A stretch of DNA of 7,279 nt from CAYSHJ01 sp964589725 (GCA_964589725.1 CAZPUJ010000758.1:1-7279), one strand, 5' to 3'; numbered from the stretch's first letter, positions 1 to 6,051 are shown. Translations and numbers: made by a program. The notes: generated by a model not told the origin, from the sequence alone.

Positions 1-30
1 CGCGAGCAGCCGAAAGCCAGCAGCAAGACC

Positions 31-217
31 AATACAAGCCCGACGCGCCAGCGAGTGCATGGATTTTTCAGGTGGGGGTTGAATGCGCTCGCTTGTGTGT
101 TGAATGCACTCGCGTCGAGGTTGAATGCACTCGCTGGCGGGTTGAATGCACTCGCTGGCGGGTTGAATGCACTCGCTGGCGGGTTGAATGCACTCGCTGG
201 CGCTTCGGGCTTGTATT
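31..217. repeat. Palindromic repeat with 30 bp arms enclosing a tandem array
   Basis: The 30 bp at 31-60 is the reverse complement of 188-217 with one mismatch (C at 43 where the other arm implies A). The arms enclose about 127 bp, nearly all of it the tandem array at 77-202. The arm sequence (core TACAAGCCCGAAGCGCCAGC) recurs at 5603-5707. Translated, it gives KPEAQAR-like peptides, which I recall as a common planctomycete dispersed repeat. It lies directly downstream of the glycosyltransferase stop, in the last roughly 240 bp of the window. I see no gene in 1-238. Confidence 0.85.
77..202. repeat. Tandem array, six copies of a 21 bp unit
   Basis: Units start at 77, 98, 119, 140, 161 and 182. 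The last four (119-202) are identical; the first two are diverged (for example CGCTTGTG and CGCGTCGA instead of CGCTGGCG at the unit end). Each unit is a 6 bp GGTTGA linker followed by the 15 bp ATGCACTCGCTGGCG, which is the inner half of the flanking palindrome arm at 188-202. The array therefore looks like amplification of a truncated palindrome arm. Homogeneous units on one side with degenerate units on the other suggest recent growth. With a period of 7 codons it reads openly as LNALAGG repeats, but there is no sign of a real gene. Confidence 0.92.
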
Positions 218-238
218 GGTACGTTTTCGTCGTTCGAT

Positions 239-1561
239 TCATAGGCCCACCTCATCCAACATTCGTCGGAGTACGACGTCGTAGTTGAAGTATTCGCGGG
301 CTACTTCGGCGGCGGCGCGGCTGTGGGCTTCGTAGTCGGAGTTGATACTGTCGACGGCGGCCAGGATGTCGTCCATCGTCGAGAAACCGAACAGGCCTCG
401 GCCGGTGGGAAGGACGTTGCTGAAGCCAGTCTCCTGCGTGATGACCGGCCGGCCGGCGGCCAGGTATTGGGCGCTGCGTTCGCTGAACCAGCCGCTGCGG
501 AGCCGCACGTTTTGATCCTTGGCGACGGTGAATTCGCCTCGCGACTGGCGAATGTACTCGCGGTAGGCGTCGAGGTCGGTGGAGAAGTCCATCGAGTCGC
601 AGACGCGCCAGCCGTGGCTCTCCAACAGCCGGCGGTCCTCGTCCTCGTAACTGCTCAGCGCTAGCTCGAACTTTTGCGGTGTGCGAGCGGGCAGGTCGAG
701 GAATTTCAAATACTCGTGATGCTTGCTCCAGGTGTAGATTTCGCCCTGATACTCGACCTGGCCCGACTGGCGCCAGTTGCCGATGGTTGTGAACACTGAG
801 GCGTAAGGCTCATCACGCGGAGCGTGATGGCTACGTTGGGCGGGGAAAAAGGGGTCAGGTACCTTTTGTGCGCAGCACCCTTCGGGCCGTTCCGGCAAAA
901 GGTACCTGACCCCTTTTTCCGCGTTGGGCCGTTCCGGCAAAAGGTACCCGACCCCTTTTTCCGCGTTGGATCGCCAGAGATCCTGAACGACGACCGGACA
1001 GGAGGTCTTGAATGGGAAACGCGCGGGCAGCGGAACTCGACAGTCGGGCTGGCCGTAGTTCAAGCCCCAGGTGAAGAAGCTGCTGTGCGGCTCGAGGAAC
1101 GCGATGGCTTGTGGGTCGTTGTGATACAGCTCGATTTCGAGTTCCACCGGATCGGTTTCGAGGTACAGGAGCCGGCCGGTGGCGCTGTGCTCGGGCCGCG
1201 GCACGGTTCCGCCGTGATAGTTGATCAGCAGATCGGCCGAACGATAAAGCTGTTGGAGCTGGCTTTCGGTCATGCCGAAGCAGCGGTCATCGTCATGCAG
1301 GGCGTGGAAGGCCCACTTGTCGCCCAGGTCGAAACGCCGCATGACTCGGTCGATGAACGCCGCCGCCAAGGCGGAGCTATCGTCGTCGTCGTGTTGCATC
1401 AGCATCGACGGAGTGCGCGCGTGGGCCTCGACGTAGTACACGTCGTAGCCCAGCCGCTGAAAGCCGAGCAGGTATTGCATGGCTCCCCAGACGGCTCCGG
1501 CCACCGGGATGCGGGTCATCATGCCGAGCATGACGATTTTTTTCTGGGAGGGAGTGTTCAA
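239..1561 (-). CDS. GT-B-like (CgeB-type) glycosyltransferase with in-frame repeat insertion
   Basis: A 440-residue protein, predicted cytoplasmic, probably transferring a sugar from a nucleotide donor to a glycan or lipid. The N-terminus KKIVMLGMMTRIPVAGAVW (residues 7-25), followed by GFQRLGYDVYYVEAH, resembles the first Rossmann strand and helix of GT-B enzymes. The C-terminal part (about 345-435) has VRLRSGWFSERSAQYLAAGRPVITQETGFS, the donor-binding half typical of CgeB-like/Glyco_trans_1_2 proteins. Residues about 199-254 (NAEKGVGYLLPERP, then a near copy, then QKVPDPFFP and SHHAPRDEP) are encoded by a palindromic repeat inserted in frame. Without it the protein is about 385 residues. 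The start is TTG, overlapping the upstream exporter's TGA stop as TTGA, which implies translational coupling. GGTGAG at 1574-1579 is a weak, distant ribosome site. ATG at 1531 is an alternative start but would cut into the first strand. Acceptor and donor are unknown. Confidence 0.82.
   Translation of the reverse strand: MNTPSQKKIVMLGMMTRIPVAGAVWGAMQYLLGFQRLGYDVYYVEAHARTPSMLMQHDDDDSSALAAAFIDRVMRRFDLGDKWAFHALHDDDRCFGMTESQLQQLYRSADLLINYHGGTVPRPEHSATGRLLYLETDPVELEIELYHNDPQAIAFLEPHSSFFTWGLNYGQPDCRVPLPARFPFKTSCPVVVQDLWRSNAEKGVGYLLPERPNAEKGVRYLLPERPEGCCAQKVPDPFFPAQRSHHAPRDEPYASVFTTIGNWRQSGQVEYQGEIYTWSKHHEYLKFLDLPARTPQKFELALSSYEDEDRRLLESHGWRVCDSMDFSTDLDAYREYIRQSRGEFTVAKDQNVRLRSGWFSERSAQYLAAGRPVITQETGFSNVLPTGRGLFGFSTMDDILAAVDSINSDYEAHSRAAAEVAREYFNYDVVLRRMLDEVGL
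803..970. repeat. Composite palindromic repeat inserted in frame in the glycosyltransferase
   Basis: A perfect 25 bp inverted repeat pairs 844-868 with 896-920 (core GGGGTCAGGTACCTTTTG), with a 27 nt loop. The right arm is part of a 42 bp unit (887-928) duplicated in tandem at 929-970, with one internal mismatch (907/949) and one at the end. A second small palindrome, CATCACGC/GCGTGATG (811-818/822-829), adjoins on the left. The 42 bp period and the overall length keep the frame. The protein on both sides matches glycosyltransferase logic (PVVVQDLWRS before, SVFTTIGNWRQSGQVEYQG after), so the segment looks like an insertion. The outer boundaries are approximate. Confidence 0.85.
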
Positions 1562-3471
1562 TCGCGGGCCCCCCTCACCCCAGCCCTCTCCCCCGCTGCG
1601 GGCGCCAGGGAGCCAGCAACCACGGTCCTCTCCCCCGATGCGGGGGCGAGGGAGCCATCGCTCTTGACCACAAGCTGGCAGCTTGCGGCTACGCCAGGCG
1701 AGCGTTTGCCATGTCGCGTTTGCATCTCGTGGAGTTGCCGATAGAGCCCCTCCTGATCAAGCAGTTCCTCGTGCGTACCGCGCTGCACGATTTGACCGCG
1801 GTCGAGAACTAAGATCAAATCGGCGTAGTGAATCGTCGACAGGCGATGCGCGATCATCAAGCTCGTGCGTCCGACCATCAGCCGATCGAGGGCATCGAGG
1901 ATTACGGCTTCGGTCCGCGAGTCGATGGCGGAGGTCGGCTCGTCGAGGATCAGGATCGGAGCGTCTTTCAGGAAGGCGCGTGCGACGCAGATTCTCTGCC
2001 GTTCTCCGCCGGAGAGTTTCGCGCCCCGTTCGCCCAACTGGGTCTGATACTTCTGGGGGAGCTTTAGGATGAAGTCATGTGCATTGGCGGCTTGCGCGGC
2101 GGCAATGATCTCGTCTTCGGTGGCATCCAGGCGGCCATAGCGGATGTTGTCGGCGATGCTTCCCGAAAACAGCAGCGGCTCCTGCAACACCAGGCTGATC
2201 TGGTCTCGCAGCGATTTCAGAGTCAAGCCACACGTGTCTCGCCCATCCAGCAGAATGCGGCCGTCGGTCGGATCGTAGAATCGGGGAATCAAACTGATGA
2301 GTGTGGTCTTGCCGGCCCCGGTGGGTCCGACGATGGCCACGCGCTGACCGGGCGCGACTTCGAAGGAAATATGCTTGAGCGTGTCGGTCCGCTCGCGGTA
2401 ATTGAAATTCACGTTCTCGAAGGTCAGGCCGCCGCGGCAATCGGTGATCTCGACGGCCTGAATCGTCTGTTTGACCTCGGGCTCCGTGTCGAGCAGATTG
2501 AACGCGATCCGCAATTGGACCAGTTGGTTCTGGACCGAGCCCAGCGTGTAGGTGATCGCCTCCAGCGGCTTGTACACGGCCGCGATGTAGGCCATGACGA
2601 CCAGCAAGTCGCCGACGGACAGCTTTCCCTGAAGCACCTGATGGGCGCCATAACCCAGCACGGCGGCTGTTCCCAGAGCGGTCGTCATGTTGACGGACAG
2701 GGAAAACAACGTTTGCCGGACGGTGACATCGACTCGGGCGGCAATGGCCCGCTGACCTTGATCACGGAACCGCTGATGCTCGTGACTCTCGCGGCCAAAG
2801 GCGACGATCACGCGGAGCATCGACATCGCCTCATGCACGATCGACAGCGATTCCCCTTCCATGCCGCAGACGCGCATCAGCCGGTCCTGAATCCGCGTCG
2901 CGTAGTACCGGACAGAATACAGCAGCAAGGGCAGGACCATCATCGACAGCAGTGCGAGCCAGCGGTCCATCAGAAAGACGATCCAGAACATCCCCACCAG
3001 CGTGATCAGGCTTTGCACCAAAGTCGGAACGATCATGATCAGGGCGACGACGGCATCGCCCTGGTTGTTGATGGCGTAGATCAGCATGCCCGAGCGTCGG
3101 TTGTCGTGAAACGCCAGCGACAGTCGCTGAGCGTGCTCGAACAAATCGCTGCGAAAGTCGAGAATAATTCGCTGTTCCAGCTTGGTCTTCACATAACTCT
3201 CGATAACGCTTAACCCGTTGTGGAGGAGCGTCACCAGGAGACCGGTCACGACGGCGAAGATCAGCAAACGCCGATGCTCATCGCCGGAACCGATGATTGC
3301 TCGCAGCCATTCGGGAACCGGCTGTTGGCCCAGCGCATTGTCAACGAGGATTTTCAGCGGCCAGGGGGTAAGCAAATCCATCGCGCTGGCGAGAAATAAC
3401 AGCACGACGACCACGCTCGCCAGCTTCCAATAGGGCCTCAGGTAATGAAGAACGCGGGGGAGGTATTTCAC
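1558..3471 (-). CDS. MsbA-like ABC exporter half-transporter (fused TMD and NBD)
   Basis: A 637-residue inner-membrane half-transporter, expected to work as a homodimer that uses ATP to flip or export a lipid, glycolipid or glycan. The type I exporter transmembrane domain has about six hydrophobic segments (near 15-35, 68-90, 140-163, 165-186, 255-275, 283-303). The nucleotide-binding domain starts near 348. It has Walker A GPTGAGKTT (382-390), Q-loop Q430, signature LSGGERQR (486-493), Walker B ILILDEP (506-512) with catalytic E511, and H-loop AHRLS with H542. All key residues are present. The start is GTG with GGAG (3480-3483) 8 nt upstream. The normal domain ends near RQLHEMQ (583); residues from about 591 are repeat-derived. 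The gene overlaps the glycosyltransferase by 4 bp, pointing to export of a product that enzyme modifies. The substrate cannot be read from sequence. Confidence 0.95.
   Translation of the reverse strand: MKYLPRVLHYLRPYWKLASVVVVLLFLASAMDLLTPWPLKILVDNALGQQPVPEWLRAIIGSGDEHRRLLIFAVVTGLLVTLLHNGLSVIESYVKTKLEQRIILDFRSDLFEHAQRLSLAFHDNRRSGMLIYAINNQGDAVVALIMIVPTLVQSLITLVGMFWIVFLMDRWLALLSMMVLPLLLYSVRYYATRIQDRLMRVCGMEGESLSIVHEAMSMLRVIVAFGRESHEHQRFRDQGQRAIAARVDVTVRQTLFSLSVNMTTALGTAAVLGYGAHQVLQGKLSVGDLLVVMAYIAAVYKPLEAITYTLGSVQNQLVQLRIAFNLLDTEPEVKQTIQAVEITDCRGGLTFENVNFNYRERTDTLKHISFEVAPGQRVAIVGPTGAGKTTLISLIPRFYDPTDGRILLDGRDTCGLTLKSLRDQISLVLQEPLLFSGSIADNIRYGRLDATEDEIIAAAQAANAHDFILKLPQKYQTQLGERGAKLSGGERQRICVARAFLKDAPILILDEPTSAIDSRTEAVILDALDRLMVGRTSLMIAHRLSTIHYADLILVLDRGQIVQRGTHEELLDQEGLYRQLHEMQTRHGKRSPGVAASCQLVVKSDGSLAPASGERTVVAGSLAPAAGERAGVRGARD
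1561..1701. repeat. Repeat-derived 3' end of the exporter gene
   Basis: Two imperfect 31 bp copies, 1585-1615 and 1627-1657 (CCTCTCCCCCG...GGGAGCCA), differ at 3 positions and lie 42 bp apart, so both stay in frame. They encode SLAPASGERTVVAG followed by SLAPAAGERAGVRG. The adjoining 1662-1700 holds an imperfect palindrome (AAGCTGGCAGCTT at 1671-1683) encoding SPGVAASCQLVVK. ABC nucleotide-binding domains normally end shortly after the GTHEELL...YRQL segment, so this tail of about 47 residues is probably a repeat that replaced or extended the native end. The next gene's start lies at its edge. Confidence 0.75.
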
Positions 3472-3479
3472 GGCAGCGT

Positions 3480-3483
3480 CTCC
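3480..3483 (-). promoter_or_regulatory. Ribosome binding site for the ABC exporter (GTG start)
   Basis: GGAG on the minus strand, 8 nt before the GTG at 3471-3469. This supports that non-ATG start. Confidence 0.6.
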
Positions 3484-3518
3484 GCACTCCGTCGATTCTC
3501 GACGTTGGCCGTTCGCAC

Positions 3519-3580
3519 ACTAGCCCGAAGCGAGGAACCGAACGCGAGCCCTCGTTTGCGCGTTTTGATGTTGCGCTGTT
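3519..3580. repeat. Dispersed repeat family A, copy 1 (SKRASEG type)
   Basis: It begins ACTAGCCCGAAGCGAGGAAC and ends with a 33 bp segment (3548-3580, GCCCTCGTTTGCGCGTTTTG...) that matches 7041-7073 with one mismatch. GCGAGG near the left end pairs with the CCCTCG segment. It lies 48 bp upstream of the exporter start codon, with the ACTA end nearest the gene. Confidence 0.85.
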
Positions 3581-3581
3581 C

Positions 3582-3781
3582 CAGCCGCGGAGCGGCGGCA
3601 TCGTGTCGCCGGGGGGCGTAAGCCCCTGGAAACGAGGAGAACTCTTGGCCAAACCCCGGAGGGGCGACACCTGATCGTGGGTGATCGTTTTGATGTCGCC
3701 CCTCCGGGGCTTGACCATTAAAGAATTCCGAATTCCGGGGGCTTGCGCCCCCGGCTTTATCATGTCGCCGCTCCGCGGCTG
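3582..3781. repeat. Nested palindromic module of about 200 bp (copy 1)
   Basis: The outer arms 3582-3597 (CAGCCGCGGAGCGGCG) and 3766-3781 are exact reverse complements. Inside is a perfect 16 bp pair, 3654-3669 (CCCCGGAGGGGCGACA) with 3694-3709, plus hairpins at 3611-3627 (GGGGGGCGTAAGCCCCT) and 3735-3754 (CCGGGGGCTTGCGCCCCCGG). GAATTCC is doubled at 3724-3736. The inner 16-mer recurs at 7150-7165. Open frames across this block have no coding character. The whole gap 3472-3927 holds no gene that I can support. Confidence 0.88.
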
Positions 3782-3927
3782 AAGAATGCGCAATTTCAAA
3801 ATTTGCGCGTCGGGCTCGTGTGCTACGGCCTGCTGCGGAATTTACTCGGCTCGTGAAAAATCCGGGGCGAGTGTTCGACGTCGCGAAATGTCTCATTTTT
3901 GACCGTACCTGTTTGACCGTACCTGGC
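3782..3927. other. Gap with minor repeats downstream of the HEAT lipoprotein
   Basis: It holds an imperfect palindrome at 3787-3807 (GCGCAATTTC...AAATTTGCGC) and a 14 bp tandem duplication, TTTGACCGTACCTG, at 3898-3911 and 3912-3925. The duplication ends 2 bp from the lipoprotein stop codon. No GC hairpin followed by a T-run on the minus strand was found, so no intrinsic terminator is called. Confidence 0.6.
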
Positions 3928-4455
3928 TTACTTGGTGCTTGGTGGTGCTGCTGCGGCTTTTCTGTACTTAGCGGCGGATTCCAGCTTGCGGATCGCCGTC
4001 GTCGCTCCCTGTCGAACCTGTTCATCGCGATCCCGTTGGGCCTGTTGCAAGGCCGGCAGCGTGGTGGGGGCAGTGAGGCCGACCGTCGGCATCGCGTACA
4101 CCGCCGCCAAGCGGACTTCCGGGTCTTGATCCTTGAGCATCTCGATCAGCGTCGGCAGAGCGGACTCGGAATCTGGCCCGATGGCCGCCAACGCATAGGC
4201 CGCCGCAAGTCGTACGCTCGGATGACTGTCTTTCAGAGCCTGCGTCAACTGCGGCACTGCGGGCTTCGCCTCGGCACCGTAGGCTCCGAGCAGTTCCGCC
4301 GCGGTACATCGCTTCTCATGGTCGCTGTGCTCCAACATCTTTGTCAAACCGGGAACCCTGTAGGTCTGATCCTTTCCGCATCCGGTGATCAACAGAAACA
4401 AGAGAAGGGCAACGCACCCCACCCGGCGTGTCCAGGTGGTATCGAGACATCTCAT
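3928..4455 (-). CDS. Small HEAT-repeat lipoprotein
   Basis: A 175-residue protein probably anchored by lipid to a membrane on the outer face of the inner membrane. The N-terminus MRCLDTTWTRR is followed by hydrophobic VGCVALLLFLLITGC, with lipobox LITGC and lipidated C26. Residues 34-160 form three to four HEAT/PBS-lyase-like repeats of about 33-38 residues. The clearest are AVPQLTQALKDSHPSVRLAAAYALAAIG (66-93) and ALPTLIEMLKDQDPEVRLAAVYAMPTVG (99-126). The Ala/Pro/Lys-rich tail ends AAAAPPSTK. HEAT solenoids usually bind protein partners, so a scaffold role is likely; no enzymatic motif is seen. ATG at 4455 is chosen because it starts a proper signal peptide. The frame runs open to 4779, but that extension lies in palindromic repeat and would bury the signal sequence. 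No strong ribosome site is visible. It has a 456 bp gap to the exporter, so co-transcription is uncertain. Confidence 0.85.
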   Translation of the reverse strand: MRCLDTTWTRRVGCVALLLFLLITGCGKDQTYRVPGLTKMLEHSDHEKRCTAAELLGAYGAEAKPAVPQLTQALKDSHPSVRLAAAYALAAIGPDSESALPTLIEMLKDQDPEVRLAAVYAMPTVGLTAPTTLPALQQAQRDRDEQVRQGATTAIRKLESAAKYRKAAAAPPSTK

Positions 4456-4459
4456 GTTC

Positions 4460-4697
4460 GCCCCGAAGGGGCAGCAATATACCAGCCTGGGGCAGAGCGC
4501 AGCGCCGCCCCAGGACACGGTCCCCAATGATGTTTTTAGCCCTGAAAGGGCGCAACTAAACACGGAACCTCTCTCGCCGACTGGTTTCGCCCTTTCAGGG
4601 CTCCGAACATTGATTGGATTGCCGACCCAGGGCGGCGCTTCACGGCTAACTCCGTTTCGCTTTGCCCTGGGCTGGCATGTGGCTGCCCCTTTGGGGC
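4460..4697. repeat. Nested palindromic module of about 238 bp upstream of the lipoprotein
   Basis: The outer arms 4460-4475 (GCCCCGAAGGGGCAGC) and 4682-4697 pair with one mismatch. Next inward, 4482-4493 pairs with 4664-4675 and 4502-4514 with 4626-4638, each with about two mismatches. The inner arms 4538-4552 (AGCCCTGAAAGGGCG) and 4588-4602 pair perfectly over 15 bp. Each arm also contains its own small hairpin. The module begins 5 bp upstream of the lipoprotein ATG and ends 27 bp before the deacetylase stop, so it fills nearly all of this gap. Confidence 0.88.
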
Positions 4698-4724
4698 TAA
4701 CTGCATGAGGCATCAACTCGCTTT

Positions 4725-5468
4725 TCATGATGGCTGATCTCCCGCAAGCGGGGCATTGGCCAGATCGTTGAAGGAGCACAGCTCGATCCCAGCCGCGGCG
4801 ATGGCCGAGCGTACGCTCGCGTCACACAGAGTCTTCACTTCGTCGAATCGTTCGTGGCAGTACATCGTCTTCAGATTGTCGTCCAAACCGGGATGGCAGC
4901 AGAGTTCCGTCATGCCGGGTGACAGCTCCAAGAGAAGGCGAATCAGTGACGCCGCGCTGATCGCCTCGGGATACGGCTCGCCCTTGTCCGTTTGGCCGTA
5001 GAAAGCTCCGCAGTAAGTGACTCGCGGACTGAAGTGCCGCAGGGGAATCGAACAGTTGTTGACGATATCAGACATGATGGACCGAACCGGCTCCTCACGA
5101 TGGACGTGCTGATGAGAATCCAGATGCGTCGGGTTGCGTCCCGTCAGTTGCCGAAACAACTCAAGCTGTCGGAAGACTTCGCGCGACACGCTGTCTCGAT
5201 CTCGCAGCGAAACCACTTCGTAAAGCGCCACCCAGTTCCCATTGCGATAGGCCCATTCTCCCAAATCAATGTGTAAACCAAGTCCCAGCCGCGGACATTC
5301 GCGGCTGAGCGCAACCGCCTCGACGGCGGCTTCCCAACGGACCAACAGGCTAGCGCTGGTCACGATCCCGCGGCTGTGGGCTTCGATGATGCCGCGGTTC
5401 ACACCGGCACTCATTCCAAAGTCGTCCGCGTTGACGATTAGACAGCGACTGCTGAGCTGCACAGCCAA
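4725..5468 (-). CDS. ChbG/HpnK (YdjC) family carbohydrate deacetylase
   Basis: A 247-residue cytoplasmic protein near the family's usual 240-300 residues. The family removes acetyl groups from N-acetylated sugars, such as diacetylchitobiose (ChbG), or acts in hopanoid side-chain synthesis (HpnK), using a metal centre. Visible motifs are CLIVNADDFGMS (9-20) with D15 and D16, TSASLLV (37-43), GLHIDLGE with H66 (64-71), HLDSHQHVH (115-123), which supplies metal and catalytic histidines, and ELCCHPG with H192 (188-194). All core residues are present. The start is TTG at 5468, chosen because AGGAG (5477-5481) is 8 nt upstream; GTG two codons later would be 14 nt away. The substrate is unknown. Glycan modification alongside the glycosyltransferase and exporter is plausible but not shown. 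Gaps of 269 bp (downstream) and 583 bp (upstream) suggest its own transcription unit. Confidence 0.93.
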   Translation of the reverse strand: MAVQLSSRCLIVNADDFGMSAGVNRGIIEAHSRGIVTSASLLVRWEAAVEAVALSRECPRLGLGLHIDLGEWAYRNGNWVALYEVVSLRDRDSVSREVFRQLELFRQLTGRNPTHLDSHQHVHREEPVRSIMSDIVNNCSIPLRHFSPRVTYCGAFYGQTDKGEPYPEAISAASLIRLLLELSPGMTELCCHPGLDDNLKTMYCHERFDEVKTLCDASVRSAIAAAGIELCSFNDLANAPLAGDQPS

Positions 5469-5476
5469 TGGCGTTG

Positions 5477-5481
5477 CTCCT
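5477..5481 (-). promoter_or_regulatory. Ribosome binding site deciding the deacetylase TTG start
   Basis: AGGAG on the minus strand with an 8 nt spacer to TTG (5468-5466). No ATG lies at a suitable distance in this frame. Confidence 0.75.
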
Positions 5482-5496
5482 AGAAAACCACATTAA

Positions 5497-5595
5497 GAGC
5501 CTCTCACAAAACTAACCGGAAGCGTGAGTGAGGGACGGATTCACGCTCAATTCCTCGACGCCCTCGCTGACGCGTCGGGTTATTGTGAGAGGCTC
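5497..5595. repeat. Family A repeat, copy 2, bounded by 13 bp inverted ends
   Basis: GAGCCTCTCACAA (5497-5509) and its exact complement TTGTGAGAGGCTC (5583-5595) bracket a family A body at 5510-5582. The body starts AACTAACCGGAAGCGTGAGT and ends GTCGGGTTAT, with GTGAGTGAGGG inside facing CCCTCGCTGACGC. Read on the minus strand it gives TRRVSEG and PSLTHASG, the same family as copies 1 and 3. It lies 42 bp upstream of the deacetylase start, outside its ribosome site. Confidence 0.85.
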
Positions 5596-5707
5596 GAAGT
5601 CATACAAGCCCGAAGCGCCAGCGAGTGAAATGCGCGAAGTCATACAAGCCCGAAGCGCCAGCGAGTGAAATGCGCGGAAATCTCTCGCTTGCGCTTCGGG
5701 CTTGTAT
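5595..5707. repeat. KPEAQAR-type repeat: 40 bp direct duplication plus inverted copy
   Basis: A 40 bp unit at 5595-5634 is repeated exactly at 5635-5674. The opposite-strand half follows at 5684-5707 (CTCGCTTGCGCTTCGGGCTT...), giving two left arms and one right arm. The arm core is the same as in the element at 31-217. There is no coding support, although frames across it remain open. Confidence 0.9.
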
Positions 5708-5727
5708 TTCAGCCAGGACGCAGATTG

Positions 5728-5866
5728 AAGAATTAGCCAGCCGTGGCGAGTCGACAGCATCCCTTTGCGTTCTTCGCGGCCTTCTGTTCAAAAGATGATC
5801 TCGAAGCATGGGATTCATCTCGTTTGAACAGAAGGCCGCAGAGATCGCCACGGCTGGCTAATTCTT
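5728..5866. repeat. Long nested palindrome of 139 bp
   Basis: The outer arms 5728-5749 (AAGAATTAGCCAGCCGTGGC...) and 5845-5866 are perfect 22 bp reverse complements. The inner arms 5776-5792 (GCGGCCTTCTGTTCAAA) and 5823-5839 are perfect over 17 bp. AGATGA/TCATCT (5793-5798/5815-5820) closes the tip. Single strands would fold into a cruciform-like hairpin with one internal loop. A partial third arm occurs at 5989-6004 (GAATTGGCCAGCCGTG), matching 5730-5745 with one mismatch. Confidence 0.92.
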
Positions 5867-5880
5867 GAATCTACGGAACC

Positions 5881-5972
5881 TGTAGCCCAGGCCCTTGTGG
5901 CCTGCGTAATGAGACTTCTGCTTTTTTTTCCGACGAATTCAAATCAAACCGGCCACAAGGGCCGAGGCTACA
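5881..5972. repeat. Inverted repeat with GGCCACAAGGGCC arms
   Basis: 5881-5902 (TGTAGCCCAGGCCCTTGTGG...) pairs with 5951-5972 with two mismatches over 22 bp. The loop contains a run of eight T (near 5923). The rest of the gap to 6051 holds only the partial palindrome arm at 5989-6004 and AT-richer DNA. No gene is seen in 5469-6051. Confidence 0.85.
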
Positions 5973-6051
5973 GATTGCCCAAGACGACGAATTGGCCAGC
6001 CGTGCAGAGATCACAAAGGAATACGGAATTGTTTTCACTTCCTCATTATCA

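Noticed and set aside
77..202. Possible CRISPR array
   Set aside because: The 21 bp units are directly adjacent with no spacers, and no cas gene is present. It is a plain tandem repeat.
55..288. Small protein with LNALAGG repeats (+ strand)
   Set aside because: It is a translation of the 21 bp array; a period divisible by three keeps it open. No ribosome site or domain.
824..1744. 306-residue open frame on the + strand
   Set aside because: It is antisense to the glycosyltransferase and the end of the exporter gene. It shows no recognisable domain, while the minus strand has clear family motifs.
2077..3213. 378-residue open frame on the + strand
   Set aside because: It is antisense to the exporter, rich in Gln, Asp and His as expected for a shadow frame in GC-rich DNA, with no family motifs.
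3341..4025. Two overlapping minus-strand open frames (152 and 185 residues)
   Set aside because: They translate the nested palindromes and family A repeat (PRRGD, SATSKRANEG) and run into the exporter or lipoprotein genes in the wrong frame.
3820..4530. 236-residue open frame on the + strand
   Set aside because: It is antisense to the HEAT lipoprotein, which has a clear lipobox and repeats in the minus-strand frame.
4456..4779. N-terminal extension of the HEAT lipoprotein up to 4779
   Set aside because: The extra 108 residues come from palindromic repeat and the end of the deacetylase gene, and would place the signal peptide internally.
5512..5851. Two small minus-strand open frames (82 and 83 residues)
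   Set aside because: They consist wholly of repeat translations (KPEAQARD, ITRRVSEG, SLAGASGLYDF) with no independent coding evidence.
5881..5972. Rho-independent terminator
   Set aside because: The T-run lies in the loop rather than after the stem, and the stem-loop is 92 bp long, so it does not fit an intrinsic terminator.
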